From Mucilaginibacter gossypiicola (GTDB lineage Bacteria; Bacteroidota; Bacteroidia; Sphingobacteriales; Sphingobacteriaceae), in assembly GCF_900110105.1 (NCBI RefSeq), contig NZ_FOCL01000004.1:466495-530494 (forward strand): 64,000 nucleotides of DNA. Direction: 5' to 3'. The notes under the pieces were generated by a model. That model was given only the letters and a program-made list of their open reading frames with translations. It had not been told where the DNA came from and did no database searches. The number at the start of each line of letters is the position of its first letter. Position 1 is the first letter of the stretch. The position numbers and the translations under genes were made by a program. Shown piece by piece: positions 35,070 through 44,900 of the stretch.

Positions 35070-37034
35070 ATGAACAATACTTTAAAACAAATGATAAACA
35101 AGGGCGCATTTTTATTTACGCTTGTAGTTGTAGCGCTGTTAAGCGATATCAAAAATACCTTTGCCCAGGCCGAATCGCCAAAGGAGGACGATTTTTTCAA
35201 GATCATGAAAGTGCCCGCACCCGAAGGTACCATACTGGAGGTTGGCGGTTTGTGCACGCTGCCCAATGGTACTTTGGCAGTAACCACCCGTCGCGGTGAT
35301 ATTTTTATGGTCGAAAACCCAACCGGGCAGCATCCTTTCTTCCGCAAGTTTGCTTCAGGCTTGCATGAGGTTTTGGGAGCGGCATGGAAAGACGGCGCTT
35401 TATACGTTGTTCAACGCGGCGAATTGACCAAGCTGGTTGATACCAATATGGACGGTAAGGCCGATGTTTTTGAAACTATCTATGCCTGGCCATTATCAGG
35501 CAACTATCATGAATACAGCTTCGGACCTAAAATTGCTCCCGATGGCTCCTTCTTTGTGACCTTGAACCTGGGCTTCCCTCCTGATTGGTGGCACCCTAAA
35601 AGCTTTGTGCCTTACCGGGGTTGGGCTTTAAACATCAAGGAAGATGGAACAGTTACCCCATGGGCAGCCGGTTTTCGCTCGCCTTGCGGGATCAGTATGA
35701 TTGATGGTGAACTTTGGTATGCCGATAACCAGGGCGACTGGGTAGGCTCAGGTAGTATCATGCCAATCAAAAAAGGTGCATTCATGGGGCATCCTTCAAG
35801 CCTGGTGTGGACTGGTTTGCCTAACTCGCCGTTGAAACTTACGTCCGAACAATTCTTCGCTAAAAATAACCCGCGGATAGAGTTTGATAAAAATGGGCAA
35901 CCGGTTAAACCGCAGGATGTGGTTAACGAGAAATTCAAGACCGAATTTGAGGCCAAAAAAGAAATTCCTGAACTGCAGTTACCAGCTGTTTGGTTGCCGC
36001 ACGGCATCCTGGGGATTTCGAACTCCGAGATTGTTAAAATTCCGGAAGGCGCGTTCGGCCCTTTTGCCGGTCAGTTGTTGATCTGTGACCAGGGGCAAAG
36101 TATGGTTGACAGGATTTTTTTAGAGAAAGTTAACGGCGAATACCAGGGTGCTGCCTGGGCCTTCAGGAGCGGTTTTCAGTCGGGAATTGTAAGGTTGGCC
36201 TGGTTACCTGATGGTTCATTAGCAGCCGGCGAAACCAACCGTGGCTGGGGATCGGCAGGGGAGGCTACCATGGGCTTGCAGCGTTTGGTATGGAATAATA
36301 AAGTTCCGTTCGAGATGCGCGCCATCCGTGCCATGCCCGACGGCTTTGAGATAGAGTTTACCAAGCCGGTTGATAAAAAGGTGGCTGAAGATATTGCATC
36401 TTATTCAGTAGAAAGCTTCATTTATAAATATCATGGCGTGTATGGTAGTCCGCCGGTAAATACCGAAAAATGCCCTATAGTGGGTGTTAAGGTATCAGCT
36501 GATGGTTTAAAAGCACGTCTTATTGTAAATAACCTGCGGAAGTATTATATCCATACTATTACCCTTGCCGCTATTCGTGATAAGGAAAATTATTTTAATC
36601 TCGTCCATCCAACGGCATATTATACATTGAATAACATCCCTGAGGGGCAAAAGCTTTCCATGACAGAAGTTAGTACAGTGAACTCGGCCCAAGCAACAGC
36701 TTCAACCGATTTAAAGAAGGGCACTGTTGGGAAGAAAGGAGCGGCAGTAAAACCTGCTGCGCCCGTAAATGCAGTCCCAACATATGCTGAGATACAACCT
36801 ATCTTGTTGAAAAATACCTGCCTGTCATGCCATAATGCTACAAAAAGGCAAGTAGGACCGGCTTATGTTGATGTTGCAAAACGGAAATACAGCGTAGCCG
36901 AACTGATCCAGTTGATCCATAGCCCAAAACCTGAACATTGGCCTGATTATTCAACACCAATGCCACCTATGCCACAGGTGCCTAAGGATGAAGTCCGTAA
37001 GATAGCTTTATGGATTAAATCGCTGGCTAAATAG
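35070..37034 (+). CDS. Beta-propeller dehydrogenase-like protein fused to cytochrome c
   Basis: A 654-residue exported protein. The signal (FTLVVVALLSDIKNTFAQ) is followed by a sorbosone/PQQ-dehydrogenase-like propeller (LEVGGLCTLPNGTLAVTTRRGDIFMVENP, GLHEVLGAAWKDGALYVVQRGEL, AGFRSPCGISMIDGELWYADNQGDW). A low-complexity Lys/Ala/Pro linker (about 545-570) leads to a cytochrome c domain with C584-H588 as CLSCH and Met631/Met634 in TPMPPMP as axial ligand candidates. It likely oxidises a sugar or alcohol in the periplasm and passes electrons to a respiratory carrier. ATG at 35070 was chosen over the TTG two codons upstream. It sits between the two DUF1080 genes. Confidence 0.87.
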   Translation: MNNTLKQMINKGAFLFTLVVVALLSDIKNTFAQAESPKEDDFFKIMKVPAPEGTILEVGGLCTLPNGTLAVTTRRGDIFMVENPTGQHPFFRKFASGLHEVLGAAWKDGALYVVQRGELTKLVDTNMDGKADVFETIYAWPLSGNYHEYSFGPKIAPDGSFFVTLNLGFPPDWWHPKSFVPYRGWALNIKEDGTVTPWAAGFRSPCGISMIDGELWYADNQGDWVGSGSIMPIKKGAFMGHPSSLVWTGLPNSPLKLTSEQFFAKNNPRIEFDKNGQPVKPQDVVNEKFKTEFEAKKEIPELQLPAVWLPHGILGISNSEIVKIPEGAFGPFAGQLLICDQGQSMVDRIFLEKVNGEYQGAAWAFRSGFQSGIVRLAWLPDGSLAAGETNRGWGSAGEATMGLQRLVWNNKVPFEMRAIRAMPDGFEIEFTKPVDKKVAEDIASYSVESFIYKYHGVYGSPPVNTEKCPIVGVKVSADGLKARLIVNNLRKYYIHTITLAAIRDKENYFNLVHPTAYYTLNNIPEGQKLSMTEVSTVNSAQATASTDLKKGTVGKKGAAVKPAAPVNAVPTYAEIQPILLKNTCLSCHNATKRQVGPAYVDVAKRKYSVAELIQLIHSPKPEHWPDYSTPMPPMPQVPKDEVRKIALWIKSLAK

Positions 37035-37119
37035 TAAGGAAGCTTAAAGCTGAAGGCAGAAAGCTAAAAGCTATTTATAAGTTACTGTTTAGGATGTTAA
37101 TGTTTTTATATAAAGTTCA

Positions 37120-37890
37120 ATGAAACACAAAATTATTTTGACTGCTTTATTAGCAGGTAGCTCATTAGCCGCGCTTGCTCAACAAAATGCTAAGCCTGAA
37201 GATACCGAGATCTGGTCGCCGGTACCTGCCGTGGTTACGCCCGGTAAAACTTTGGGAGATGCCCCGTCCGACGCTATTGTTTTGTTTGATGGTAAAAATC
37301 TCGATGAATGGGTAGTCACCAACGATACCACATCAAACCATAAATGGAATGTGGCGGATAAAATAATTACCGTTGATAAAAGCGCGGGCGATATTCAAAC
37401 CAAACGAAGATTTATGGATTTTCAGCTGCACATTGAATACCGGATCCCATCAAACATAACCGGCAGCGGACAAGCACGCGGCAACAGCGGTATTTTCCTG
37501 GCAGCCCTGCCATGGGGAGCCGGTGGTTACGAACTGCAGGTCTTGGACAATTATAACAATAAAACCTACGTTAACGGGCAGGTGGGTAGTTTGTACAAAC
37601 AGGCAATTCCGCTTGCTAATGCTTGCCGTAAACCCGGCGAGTGGCAAACTTATGATGTGATTTGGACAGCTCCGCGTTTTAATGAGGATGGCTCGTTGAA
37701 ATCGGCAGCACGCGCCACGGTGCTTCATAATGGAATATTGGTGCAAAACAATACTTCATTAATAGGCGATACTCCGTATATCGGTAAGCCAGAGTATCGT
37801 AAGCATGGCGCTTCGCCAATTAAGTTACAGGCCCATGGTGATAAAAGTGAGCCTATCAGTTATCGGAATATTTGGGTAAGGGAACTATAA
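37120..37890 (+). CDS. DUF1080-family exported protein
   Basis: A 256-residue single-domain member of the 3-keto-disaccharide hydrolase (DUF1080) family. A signal peptide (LTALLAGSSLAALAQQ) precedes the jelly-roll: AIVLFDGKNLDEWV, DIQTKRRFMDFQLHIEYRIP, GNSGIFLAALPWGAGGYELQVLDNY, GEWQTYDVIWTAPRF and a C-terminal PIKLQAHGDKSEPISYRNIWVREL. The LFDGKNLDEW and LQAHGD-x-YRNIW ends are diagnostic. It probably hydrolyses 3-keto-glycosides in the periplasm. It closes the 24.6-37.9 kb locus and is convergent with the MFS gene across a repeat-rich spacer. Confidence 0.92.
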   Translation: MKHKIILTALLAGSSLAALAQQNAKPEDTEIWSPVPAVVTPGKTLGDAPSDAIVLFDGKNLDEWVVTNDTTSNHKWNVADKIITVDKSAGDIQTKRRFMDFQLHIEYRIPSNITGSGQARGNSGIFLAALPWGAGGYELQVLDNYNNKTYVNGQVGSLYKQAIPLANACRKPGEWQTYDVIWTAPRFNEDGSLKSAARATVLHNGILVQNNTSLIGDTPYIGKPEYRKHGASPIKLQAHGDKSEPISYRNIWVREL

Positions 37891-37897
37891 ATAAAGT

Positions 37898-37991
37898 CGT
37901 CATTGAGAGGAACGAAGCAATCCCAAACTGTACAGAGAGACTTGCATAGCTACTTTGCTTATCGGGGATTGCTTCGTACCTCGCAATGACG
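37898..37991. repeat. Palindromic interspersed element, copy 2 (diverged)
   Basis: A 94-bp element, CGTCATTGAGAGG ... CCTCGCAATGACG, with inner arms GAAGCAATCCC and GGGATTGCTTC. It belongs to the same family as the 92-bp elements but differs in the central part. It lies directly after the DUF1080 stop, between convergent genes. Confidence 0.75.
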
Positions 37992-38018
37992 CGTTATTAT
38001 TGCGACTATTTTCCTCTT

Positions 38019-38039
38019 GCGCTCGTTTGTAACGAGCGC
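38019..38039. repeat. Short perfect hairpin between two palindromic elements
   Basis: GCGCTCGTT and AACGAGCGC are exact complements around a TGT loop, with partly complementary CTC/GAG flanks. It sits between copies 2 and 3 of the interspersed family. Confidence 0.6.
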
Positions 38040-38053
38040 GAGTAAAATAAAAA

Positions 38054-38145
38054 ATGTCATTGCAAGCGCAACGTGGCAATCGCACGGAAGCATATCCATT
38101 CTCTATAGTATGCGATTGCTTCGTCGTTCCTCCTCGTAATGACAT
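38054..38145. repeat. Palindromic interspersed element, copy 3
   Basis: A 92-bp copy in the same orientation as copy 1 and clearly similar over its whole length, with TIRs ATGTCATTGCAAG and CCTCGTAATGACAT (a few substitutions). Like the others, it lies between convergent gene ends. Confidence 0.85.
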
Positions 38146-38157
38146 GACTTTTTAACC

Positions 38158-39390
38158 TTAGCCTTTCGCCACTTTCTTCCCTTCAATATTTGGCAGCAAG
38201 CCGGTAAAAATACCTATCAGCGGCAAATAGGCACAGATCTTAAATACATAATTGATGCTGGTCATATCCGCTACTTTTCCTAACACAGCCGAGCCTAAAC
38301 CGCCCATTCCAAAGGCCAGGCCGAAGAATAAACCCGCTATCAATCCAACTTTTCCTGGCACCAGTTCTGTGGCGTAAACTAAAATCGCTGAAAAGGCCGA
38401 CGAAAGGATCAGTCCGATAAATACTGATAAAACGCCTGTCCAGAATAAGGATACGTAGGGCAGGAGCATGGTAAATGGAGCTACACCCAATATCGAGATC
38501 CAGATGATGTATTTACGGCCGAAACGATCACCCAATGGTCCGCCAAAAAGTGTACCGGCCGCTACTGATCCTAAAAACATGAACAGGTAAATTTGTGATT
38601 GCTGAATGCTTAAATGAAATTTATTGATCAGGAAGAAAGTGTAGTAGCTGGTGATACTGGCCAGGTAAAAATATTTGGAGAAGATAAGCACCAATAAGAT
38701 ACCTAACGAAAATATCACCCGCCTTTTTGATAAATTTAAATGTGAGACTTCGTTAACGCTCTTGTTCTTTGCCTTAAGGCTTAAGTGTTCAGCATACCAT
38801 TTAGCTATGCGCAGTAATACCAATATGCCGGCAAGGGCTATGAGGCAAAACCAGATCACGTTTGATTGCCCGTAAGGGATTACAATAAGGGCCGCCAGCA
38901 GCGGACCGACAGCGCTGCCAGCATTGCCGCCCAATTGGAAAATAGATTGTGCCAACCCCTTTTTACCCCCGGATGCCAAATGTGCAACCCGCGATGATTC
39001 CGGGTGAAATATAGATGAGCCTATCCCGATAAGGCTTACGGCTATCAGCACAATATAAAAGTTGCTTGCAAAAGAGGCCAGCATCAGTCCCGATAAGGTA
39101 AAACCCATGCCAATTGCGAGGGAATACGGTTTTGGTCTTTTATCGGTGTAAAGCCCTACAAAAGGCTGCAGAATAGAGGCTGTAATTTGATAAGTGAAGG
39201 TTATTAGCCCTATTTGCGTGAAATTCAGACTGAACCGTTGCTTGATGAGCGGGTATATGGATGGTATAACCGATTGCAGCATGTCGTTAATAAAATGGGC
39301 CAGACTTATGGTAAACAAAATTGAATACACGGTTTGCTGAACCAATTTTTTAGGCTCGGTGGTAGTAATTGTTGGCGATGTAGATTCCAT
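38158..39390 (-). CDS. MFS transporter, fosmidomycin-resistance (Fsr)-like
   Basis: A 410-residue transporter with about 12 membrane helices. It fits the Fsr subfamily: LAHFINDMLQSVIPSIYPLIK in helix 1, FTYQITASILQPFVGLYTDKRPKPYSL, GIGSSIFHPESSRVAHLASGGKKGLAQSIFQLGGNAGSAVGPLLAA, and GPLGDRFGRKYIIW. Members export drugs or metabolites, but the true substrate here is unknown. A FadR-type regulator gene ends 57 nt upstream on the same strand, and the gap carries a palindromic site identical to that upstream of the regulator itself, so this gene is probably under its control. Confidence 0.9.
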   Translation of the reverse strand: MESTSPTITTTEPKKLVQQTVYSILFTISLAHFINDMLQSVIPSIYPLIKQRFSLNFTQIGLITFTYQITASILQPFVGLYTDKRPKPYSLAIGMGFTLSGLMLASFASNFYIVLIAVSLIGIGSSIFHPESSRVAHLASGGKKGLAQSIFQLGGNAGSAVGPLLAALIVIPYGQSNVIWFCLIALAGILVLLRIAKWYAEHLSLKAKNKSVNEVSHLNLSKRRVIFSLGILLVLIFSKYFYLASITSYYTFFLINKFHLSIQQSQIYLFMFLGSVAAGTLFGGPLGDRFGRKYIIWISILGVAPFTMLLPYVSLFWTGVLSVFIGLILSSAFSAILVYATELVPGKVGLIAGLFFGLAFGMGGLGSAVLGKVADMTSINYVFKICAYLPLIGIFTGLLPNIEGKKVAKG

Positions 39391-39422
39391 TTAGTGACAG
39401 ATTAAATTATAAAACATTATAA

Positions 39423-39435
39423 CATCAGATGAATT
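39423..39435. promoter_or_regulatory. Candidate GntR operator upstream of the MFS gene
   Basis: CATCAGATGAATT, with near-palindromic core CATC-A-GATG, lies 33 nt before the MFS start. The same 13 bases occur upstream of the adjacent GntR gene at 40110-40122. Confidence 0.55.
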
Positions 39436-39447
39436 TGTTGAAAATTT

Positions 39448-40101
39448 TTAATGTTGATGAATTTCGAGAACTGTATTCCAGGCCTGTTTCGAATCGCAAT
39501 CGAGGATGTTTTTCAGAAGCTTTTCGTGAAGGTGCTGTGTGTCGATAAAAATACGTGTATCAGGGTGGATTTCAGTAAACCAGTTTTTTAAATGGACGGC
39601 AGCTGTTTTATATAAATCGCTCAGGATCTCATTTTTTGACGCTTCGGCAATAGCAATGTGAAATTTAACATCGGCATCAATACATTCTTCCAATAGCCCG
39701 GCGTCGGCAGTTCTTTTCCGCGTTTCCAAATGGCTTTTCATGGTGAAGATATCCTTTTGTGAGCGGTTTATAGCTGCTTTTTCAGCTATTTTCATCTCCA
39801 GAAGCTGCCTTACCTCGTCAAGGTCCTGTGACCGGGCGCGCTTTATACGGGCCTCCATTGGTTCGGGGTTAACAGTTGTACGTTCTACAAAAGTTCCCGC
39901 ACCCTGCTGGATCCTGAGCAAGCCCGATTGTACCAGGCTTTTTGTTGCCTCACGAATGCTTGAACGACCAACGCCAAACTCGGCCATAAGCTCCGGTTCG
40001 GTAGGTAGTTTATCATTTATTTGATACCGGCCATCGGCTATCTGTTCCTTCAGTTTTTCAGCAATCTCCTCAGCCAGCGACTTTTTAATAATCTTTCTCA
40101 T
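39448..40101 (-). CDS. FadR-type GntR transcriptional regulator
   Basis: A 217-residue regulator. The N-terminal winged helix (LAEEIAEKLKEQIADGRYQINDKLPTEPELMAEFGVGRSSIREATKSLVQSGLL) is standard GntR. The C-terminal FCD ligand-binding domain is all-helical and has the expected Asp and His metal or carboxylate sites (around ECIDADVKFHIAIAEAS, and a later HLHEKLLKNILD). FCD regulators sense organic acids or sugar acids. It lies upstream of the MFS gene on the same strand. A palindrome overlaps its own transcription start, suggesting autoregulation. Confidence 0.93.
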   Translation of the reverse strand: MRKIIKKSLAEEIAEKLKEQIADGRYQINDKLPTEPELMAEFGVGRSSIREATKSLVQSGLLRIQQGAGTFVERTTVNPEPMEARIKRARSQDLDEVRQLLEMKIAEKAAINRSQKDIFTMKSHLETRKRTADAGLLEECIDADVKFHIAIAEASKNEILSDLYKTAAVHLKNWFTEIHPDTRIFIDTQHLHEKLLKNILDCDSKQAWNTVLEIHQH

Positions 40102-40108
40102 TTGTAAA

Positions 40109-40131
40109 TCATCAGATGAATTGCAAAGGTA
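40109..40131 (-). promoter_or_regulatory. GntR promoter with overlapping operator
   Basis: On the minus strand, TACCTTTG (40124-40131) matches TAnnTTTG. Just downstream, where transcription would start, lies TCATCAGATGAATT (40109-40122), the same 13-bp site as upstream of the MFS gene. A bound regulator would cover the start point, which suggests negative autoregulation. Confidence 0.5.
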
Positions 40132-40285
40132 TAAGTTTGTTTGAAAAATAAAAGTTATTTTGGGCGTAAAATCTATTTTTAAAAAATAGTACCAATTATT
40201 AGCCGGTGTTTTCTAAAGCATTAATATATATTTAAATTTAGCTTAACATTCGTGCCGTTACTTTGATGCCATAAAAATACCCCTT

Positions 40286-40894
40286 GTGAAACAATATTCG
40301 GATGCACAACTTCTTCTTGAACTGCAGGGCGGTAATGATGGGGCATTCAGGGAAATTTATGAGCGCTATGCCGATAAATTAATTGCCTTCGCATTAAAGA
40401 AAACACAAAACGAGGATGAAGCGATGGATATGGTACAGGAGCTGTTCCTTTCCATATGGAAAAACCGCCTTACTATCCAGGTAAATGGTGCGCTTGAAGC
40501 TTACCTTATGGTTTCTGTTAATTACATGAGCTATAAGTGGTACAAAAAGCAAAGCACAAAGCCGCGCTCATTAGACGATGTTTCCGAATTGCAGGAAACT
40601 TACGAACATAGCACCGATCAAAAGCTTTCCCTTGCCGAATTACACCTGTTAATAAACAGGGAAGTAGCGGATATGCCCGAAAAGATGCGCCAGGTTTACC
40701 TGTGCAGCCGTGAGCAGGATATGACCGGGCCGCAAATTGCCGAGTTTTTAGGCTTATCGCACCAAACCGTGCGCAACCAGATCAGCAATGCCTTAAGCCG
40801 GCTGAAAAAGTCTGTTCAGAAATATTATAACGTTATTCCCTTCGATAATTACAGCAGATTTTTGCTGCTGATAATTTTTTTCAAAAAGTTATAG
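40286..40894 (+). CDS. ECF sigma factor of the SusC-linked (FecI-like) class
   Basis: A 202-residue sigma factor. Region 2 is visible (FREIYERYADKLIAFALKKTQNEDEAMDMVQELFLSIWK), followed by a linker and the region 4 helix-turn-helix (MRQVYLCSREQDMTGPQIAEFLGLSHQTVRNQISNALSRLKK). The start is a GTG at 40286, in line with the usual MKxYSDAxLL opening. It is followed 49 nt later by a FecR anti-sigma gene and then an STN-bearing SusC, the classic Bacteroidota cell-surface signalling cassette. It should activate the downstream transporter genes when the SusC reports substrate. Confidence 0.94.
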   Translation: MKQYSDAQLLLELQGGNDGAFREIYERYADKLIAFALKKTQNEDEAMDMVQELFLSIWKNRLTIQVNGALEAYLMVSVNYMSYKWYKKQSTKPRSLDDVSELQETYEHSTDQKLSLAELHLLINREVADMPEKMRQVYLCSREQDMTGPQIAEFLGLSHQTVRNQISNALSRLKKSVQKYYNVIPFDNYSRFLLLIIFFKKL

Positions 40895-40943
40895 TACACT
40901 CTCCTTTGTTCGGTCACTTAACAGGTATAAAGCCCCCTGTTAG

Positions 40944-41882
40944 GTGAATCAAAAAGAAATAAAAAGATTACTCGATAAGTTTAACGCCGGTAAGTGCACC
41001 GACGAGGAATTGCAGCTTTTACAACAAATGATGCATGAACTTGATACGGACACCAACACCGATAACAATATTAAAGCCCTTAAGCAACCACTTTGGGAAC
41101 GTATAGAAAAACAAACTATAGCTAAAGGGAAGGTCCGCAGGTTAAACACTACCTGGTTAAAAGTTGCAGCGGCGGTTTTAGTGGCTGTGTGCGTTGGTTT
41201 GTTCTATTCAAAAATAGCTACCCATAAAAATGAGCAGGTTGCCTACCAGGTAATTACCGCCCCCAAAGGCAGCATGAAGCAGATCATGTTGCCCGATAGC
41301 ACAACTGTGCAGTTAAATGCAGGCACATCCATAAAATTCCCTGTTAGTTTCAGCGGTTCAAAAAGAGAAGTGACGCTTATTAATGGCGAGGCGTTTTTTG
41401 ATGTGAAGCATGATGTGAAGCGGCCATTCATGGTGCATACGGCAAAGGTTACCACGCAGGTATTGGGTACATCGTTTAATATCAAATTCTACAATGAATT
41501 GCCCGACCTGCAGGTTTATGTGAATAGCGGCAAGGTAGAGGTGCATGATCAGCGTCATACTTTGGGGTTTTATACCCCGAGGCAGCAGCTAACCTACAAC
41601 AAACAACATGAAAGCTTTACACGCCAGGAACTAACGGCCGATCATTCGTTAAGCTGGATGCATGACGAACTGATACTAGATAATGCATCATTTAAAGAGA
41701 TTACAGTTTACCTGCAAAATCGCTATAGCGTGAATTTTAAATACAATGAAAAACGGCTGGCGCAGCAGCATTACTCGGTTAGGTTTTCAAATAAGTTGAA
41801 TATCAGGCAGGTGCTGGATATTCTTCAGTTTATTGATGGCCACAAGTATAAGTTAAACGGAGATATAGTAAATATTAAATAG
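40944..41882 (+). CDS. FecR-family anti-sigma factor
   Basis: A 312-residue inner-membrane protein. The short cytoplasmic N-terminus (LLDKFNAGKCTDEELQLLQ) should bind the sigma factor. One membrane helix follows near residues 72-90 (VAAAVLVAVCVGLFYSKIA). The periplasmic part has the FecR domain (ITAPKGSMKQIMLPDSTTVQLNAGTSIKFPVSF, EVTLINGEAFFDVKHD, VTTQVLGTSFNIKFY) and a C-terminal STN-like region (ILDNASFKEITVYLQNRY). It is the middle component of the sigma/FecR/SusC relay. The start is a GTG at 40944. It precedes susC by 110 nt. Confidence 0.94.
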   Translation: MNQKEIKRLLDKFNAGKCTDEELQLLQQMMHELDTDTNTDNNIKALKQPLWERIEKQTIAKGKVRRLNTTWLKVAAAVLVAVCVGLFYSKIATHKNEQVAYQVITAPKGSMKQIMLPDSTTVQLNAGTSIKFPVSFSGSKREVTLINGEAFFDVKHDVKRPFMVHTAKVTTQVLGTSFNIKFYNELPDLQVYVNSGKVEVHDQRHTLGFYTPRQQLTYNKQHESFTRQELTADHSLSWMHDELILDNASFKEITVYLQNRYSVNFKYNEKRLAQQHYSVRFSNKLNIRQVLDILQFIDGHKYKLNGDIVNIK

Positions 41883-41898
41883 CAATATAAAAGGAAAA

Positions 41899-41924
41899 CC
41901 AATGCCTGCTCCAACAGGCACTGG
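41899..41924 (+). other. Small hairpin between fecR and susC
   Basis: CCAATGCCTG (41899-41908) and CAGGCACTGG (41915-41924) form a 10-bp stem with one mismatch around a 6-nt loop. There is no T-run, so it is more likely an RNA-stability or attenuation element than a terminator. Confidence 0.3.
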
Positions 41925-41992
41925 CTCAATTAAGTGTAGCTGCCAAAACTAAAAGCCAACAGGCAGTTACTAATCACTTTAAAAACAAATGT

Positions 41993-44900
41993 ATGGAAAA
42001 ATCTTTAACCCGGATTTCAAGAAGATTAATCTCAGCAATTTTGTTGCTGGTAACAACCCTGACGGCAGTATTGCCCTCACGCGCCTTCGCCGAGCGTAGT
42101 GTGTCGCTGATGGATCAGCCGGTAACCGTAAAGTTTGCCGACGAGACCATGGATGCATCGCTCGAGAAACTCAAAAAAGCGGTCAATACCGTTGCATTTA
42201 ACTACAAGATCGATGATGTGGCCGCGGTAAAAGTAAAGGCAAATTCATTTGTTAACAAGCCATTAAAAGATGTACTTAACGCTTTAACCGCCAATACGCA
42301 ATTGGAGTACCGCGAAAAGTACGGCACAATCATCATTTCACACAAGAAGATGGTACGTGCACCCGAAAAAATCACCGTTACAGGCAGTGTGACCGATAAG
42401 GATGGGCCGCTTGCCGGTGTAGCTGTACGCAGCAAAACTTCAACTGCCGCTACCTCAACCGACGTTAACGGTAATTTTAAAATTATCGTTGAAAAGGGCG
42501 AAGTGTTGGTATTCAGCTTTATCGGCTACAAAAGCCGCGAAGTTGCTGCCGGTCAATCGCCGCTTAACATTACGCTGGAAGCCGATGTTACCGGTCTTAA
42601 CGCGGTTGTAGTGGTAGGTTACGGTACACAGAAAAATACCGACGTAACCGGTTCTGTAGGTTCATTGAAAGTAACCAATGTTAAAGATCGCTCTGTAGGC
42701 TCGGTTACCGAAATGCTGCAGGGACAGATAGCCGGTGTTACGGTTTTGAACGAAGGTGGCGACCCAACTTCGGGCCCGAGCATCAGGTTACGTGGCCAAA
42801 GCTCTTTTAATAACGAAGGCCCGCTGATGGTTGTTGACGGTACTATTTACAATGGTGGTCCTATCGATCCTTCGGATATAGAATCTATCGATGTGTTGAA
42901 AGATTCATACGCTGCTATTTACGGTGCTAAAGCTGCCGGTGGTGTAATTTTGATCACTACTAAACGTGGTAAACAAGGCAAAACCAATCTTGACATTACT
43001 GCTAAAGGCGGTGTACAAAACGCCTTGAAAATATTACAGGCTTTAAATGCTGCTGATTATGCAGATGCGATAAATACTGCTTATGATAACGCGGGCAAAA
43101 CCCGTTTACCAGCGTTTGATGCTACTATAAATCCTGACTCACGCGTAACACGCACCAACTGGACAGATGCTTTGTTCAGAACTGGTTATATCCAGGATTA
43201 TAACATGAACATCAGCGGCGGTACAGAAAAATCTAACTTTTATGTATCAGGCGGCTATCGTAAAAACGATGCTATCCTGTTAAATACCAATGCTATTCGC
43301 TACAATTTTCGTGTAAACTCCGATCACCAGATCAATAACTGGTTAAAGATTGGCGAGAGCATGTCATACTCTTATAACAACGGACAGGGTGCCAACACTA
43401 CCAGTGCTTACACAGGTGCTATATTATCAGCTATATTTTATCCGCCTAACGCGTCGATTTACAACGCCGATGGTAGCTTCGGTGGTGTACCTGCACAATA
43501 CGCAGGTTCTTATGGTGACGTTATTAACCCTGTTGCCTATTTAAAACGCTTGGATAACAGCGACGCTGTAAACAGCTTTAATATCAATCCTTATGTTGAA
43601 ATAAACCTGATTAAAGGTTTGAAATTTCGTTCGAACCTGGGCATAACCAAAAACCTGGAGACCATCAAAAATTTCAGCACAAGGGTTTTAGAGCCAGGTA
43701 AAAAGTTTTTTGATAACTTCCTGTTCCAGGAGCAATACAATGCCCGCACTATCCTTGCCGAGCAAACTTTAAACTACGACAGGACTTTTGGTAACCACCA
43801 CGTAAGCGCTTTAGCAGGTTACACTTATCAGAATGATACACAGGAGTTTTTTAGTGTTAATACCGATAACTACCTGAGCGAAGATCCCGCTTACCGTTAC
43901 ATTATCAATGGCAGTCTTAACCCAACTGGCGTACCATTACAGGGTAACAAAAACGAATCTGCTTTGATCTCATACCTGGGCAGGATTGGTTATGACTATG
44001 CTGGTAAATACTTCATCAACGGTATCATCCGTCGTGATGCTACTTCATTATTAACAAGTAAAAACCGTACTGAGGTTTATCCGGGGGTATCTGCAGGTTG
44101 GTTAATCAGCAAAGAATCATTTTTTCCTACAGACGCATTTGTATCATTTGCTAAGTTGAGGGCAAGTTATGGTCAGTCAGGTAACCTTGCAGGTTTGCCA
44201 AGCTTCCCAACATCGGTTTCGTTAACTAAAACTGCCGGTTATTTAGGTAGCCCGGCCGCTGCCATCACAGGTTCGGCTGTTGATGGTTTAGCTAACCTTG
44301 ACCTTAAATGGGAAAAAGCTACGCAAACCGATATCGGTGTTGATTTAGGTTTGATGAACGGCAAGATCAATGTTACTGCCGATGTGTTTCAAAAAAGAAA
44401 TACCCGTTTCCTGTTCCAGCCTCCCGTTGCAGCGGTTTATGGTGTGTCAAATCCCCCGTTTGTTAACGGCGGCCAGATCACAAACAGAGGTATCGAATTA
44501 GCTGTTAAATACCAGGGTGCTGTTGGCGAATTCCGCTATAATTTAGCAGCTAACGGATCATACATCAAAAACAAAATTGATAATATCCTTCCAGGTCAGC
44601 AAACCATCCTTTCAAACCCAACAGTAAGGGATAACCTGGTGCCGGTTTGGTTGCAACAAGGTTACTCACTGTACTCTTTCTTTGGTTTAAAAACAGCTGG
44701 CTTGTTCCAATCTCAGGATGAGGTGAACAATTATAAAGATGCTTCAGGAAACCTGATCCAGCCAAACGCTAAAGCAGGCGATATCAAATTCCAGGACCTT
44801 AACCATGATGGTAAGATAACCGAAGCTGATAAAACTTACCTGGGCACACCATTCCCTAAGTTCAGCTACGGTTTTACAGCAAACTTCAGCTACGGCCCGT

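Noticed and set aside
40249-40267. TTACTTTG-like -7 element before the second ECF sigma gene
   Set aside because: It is one base short of TAnnTTTG and no TTG lies at the right spacing, so I did not list it as a promoter.
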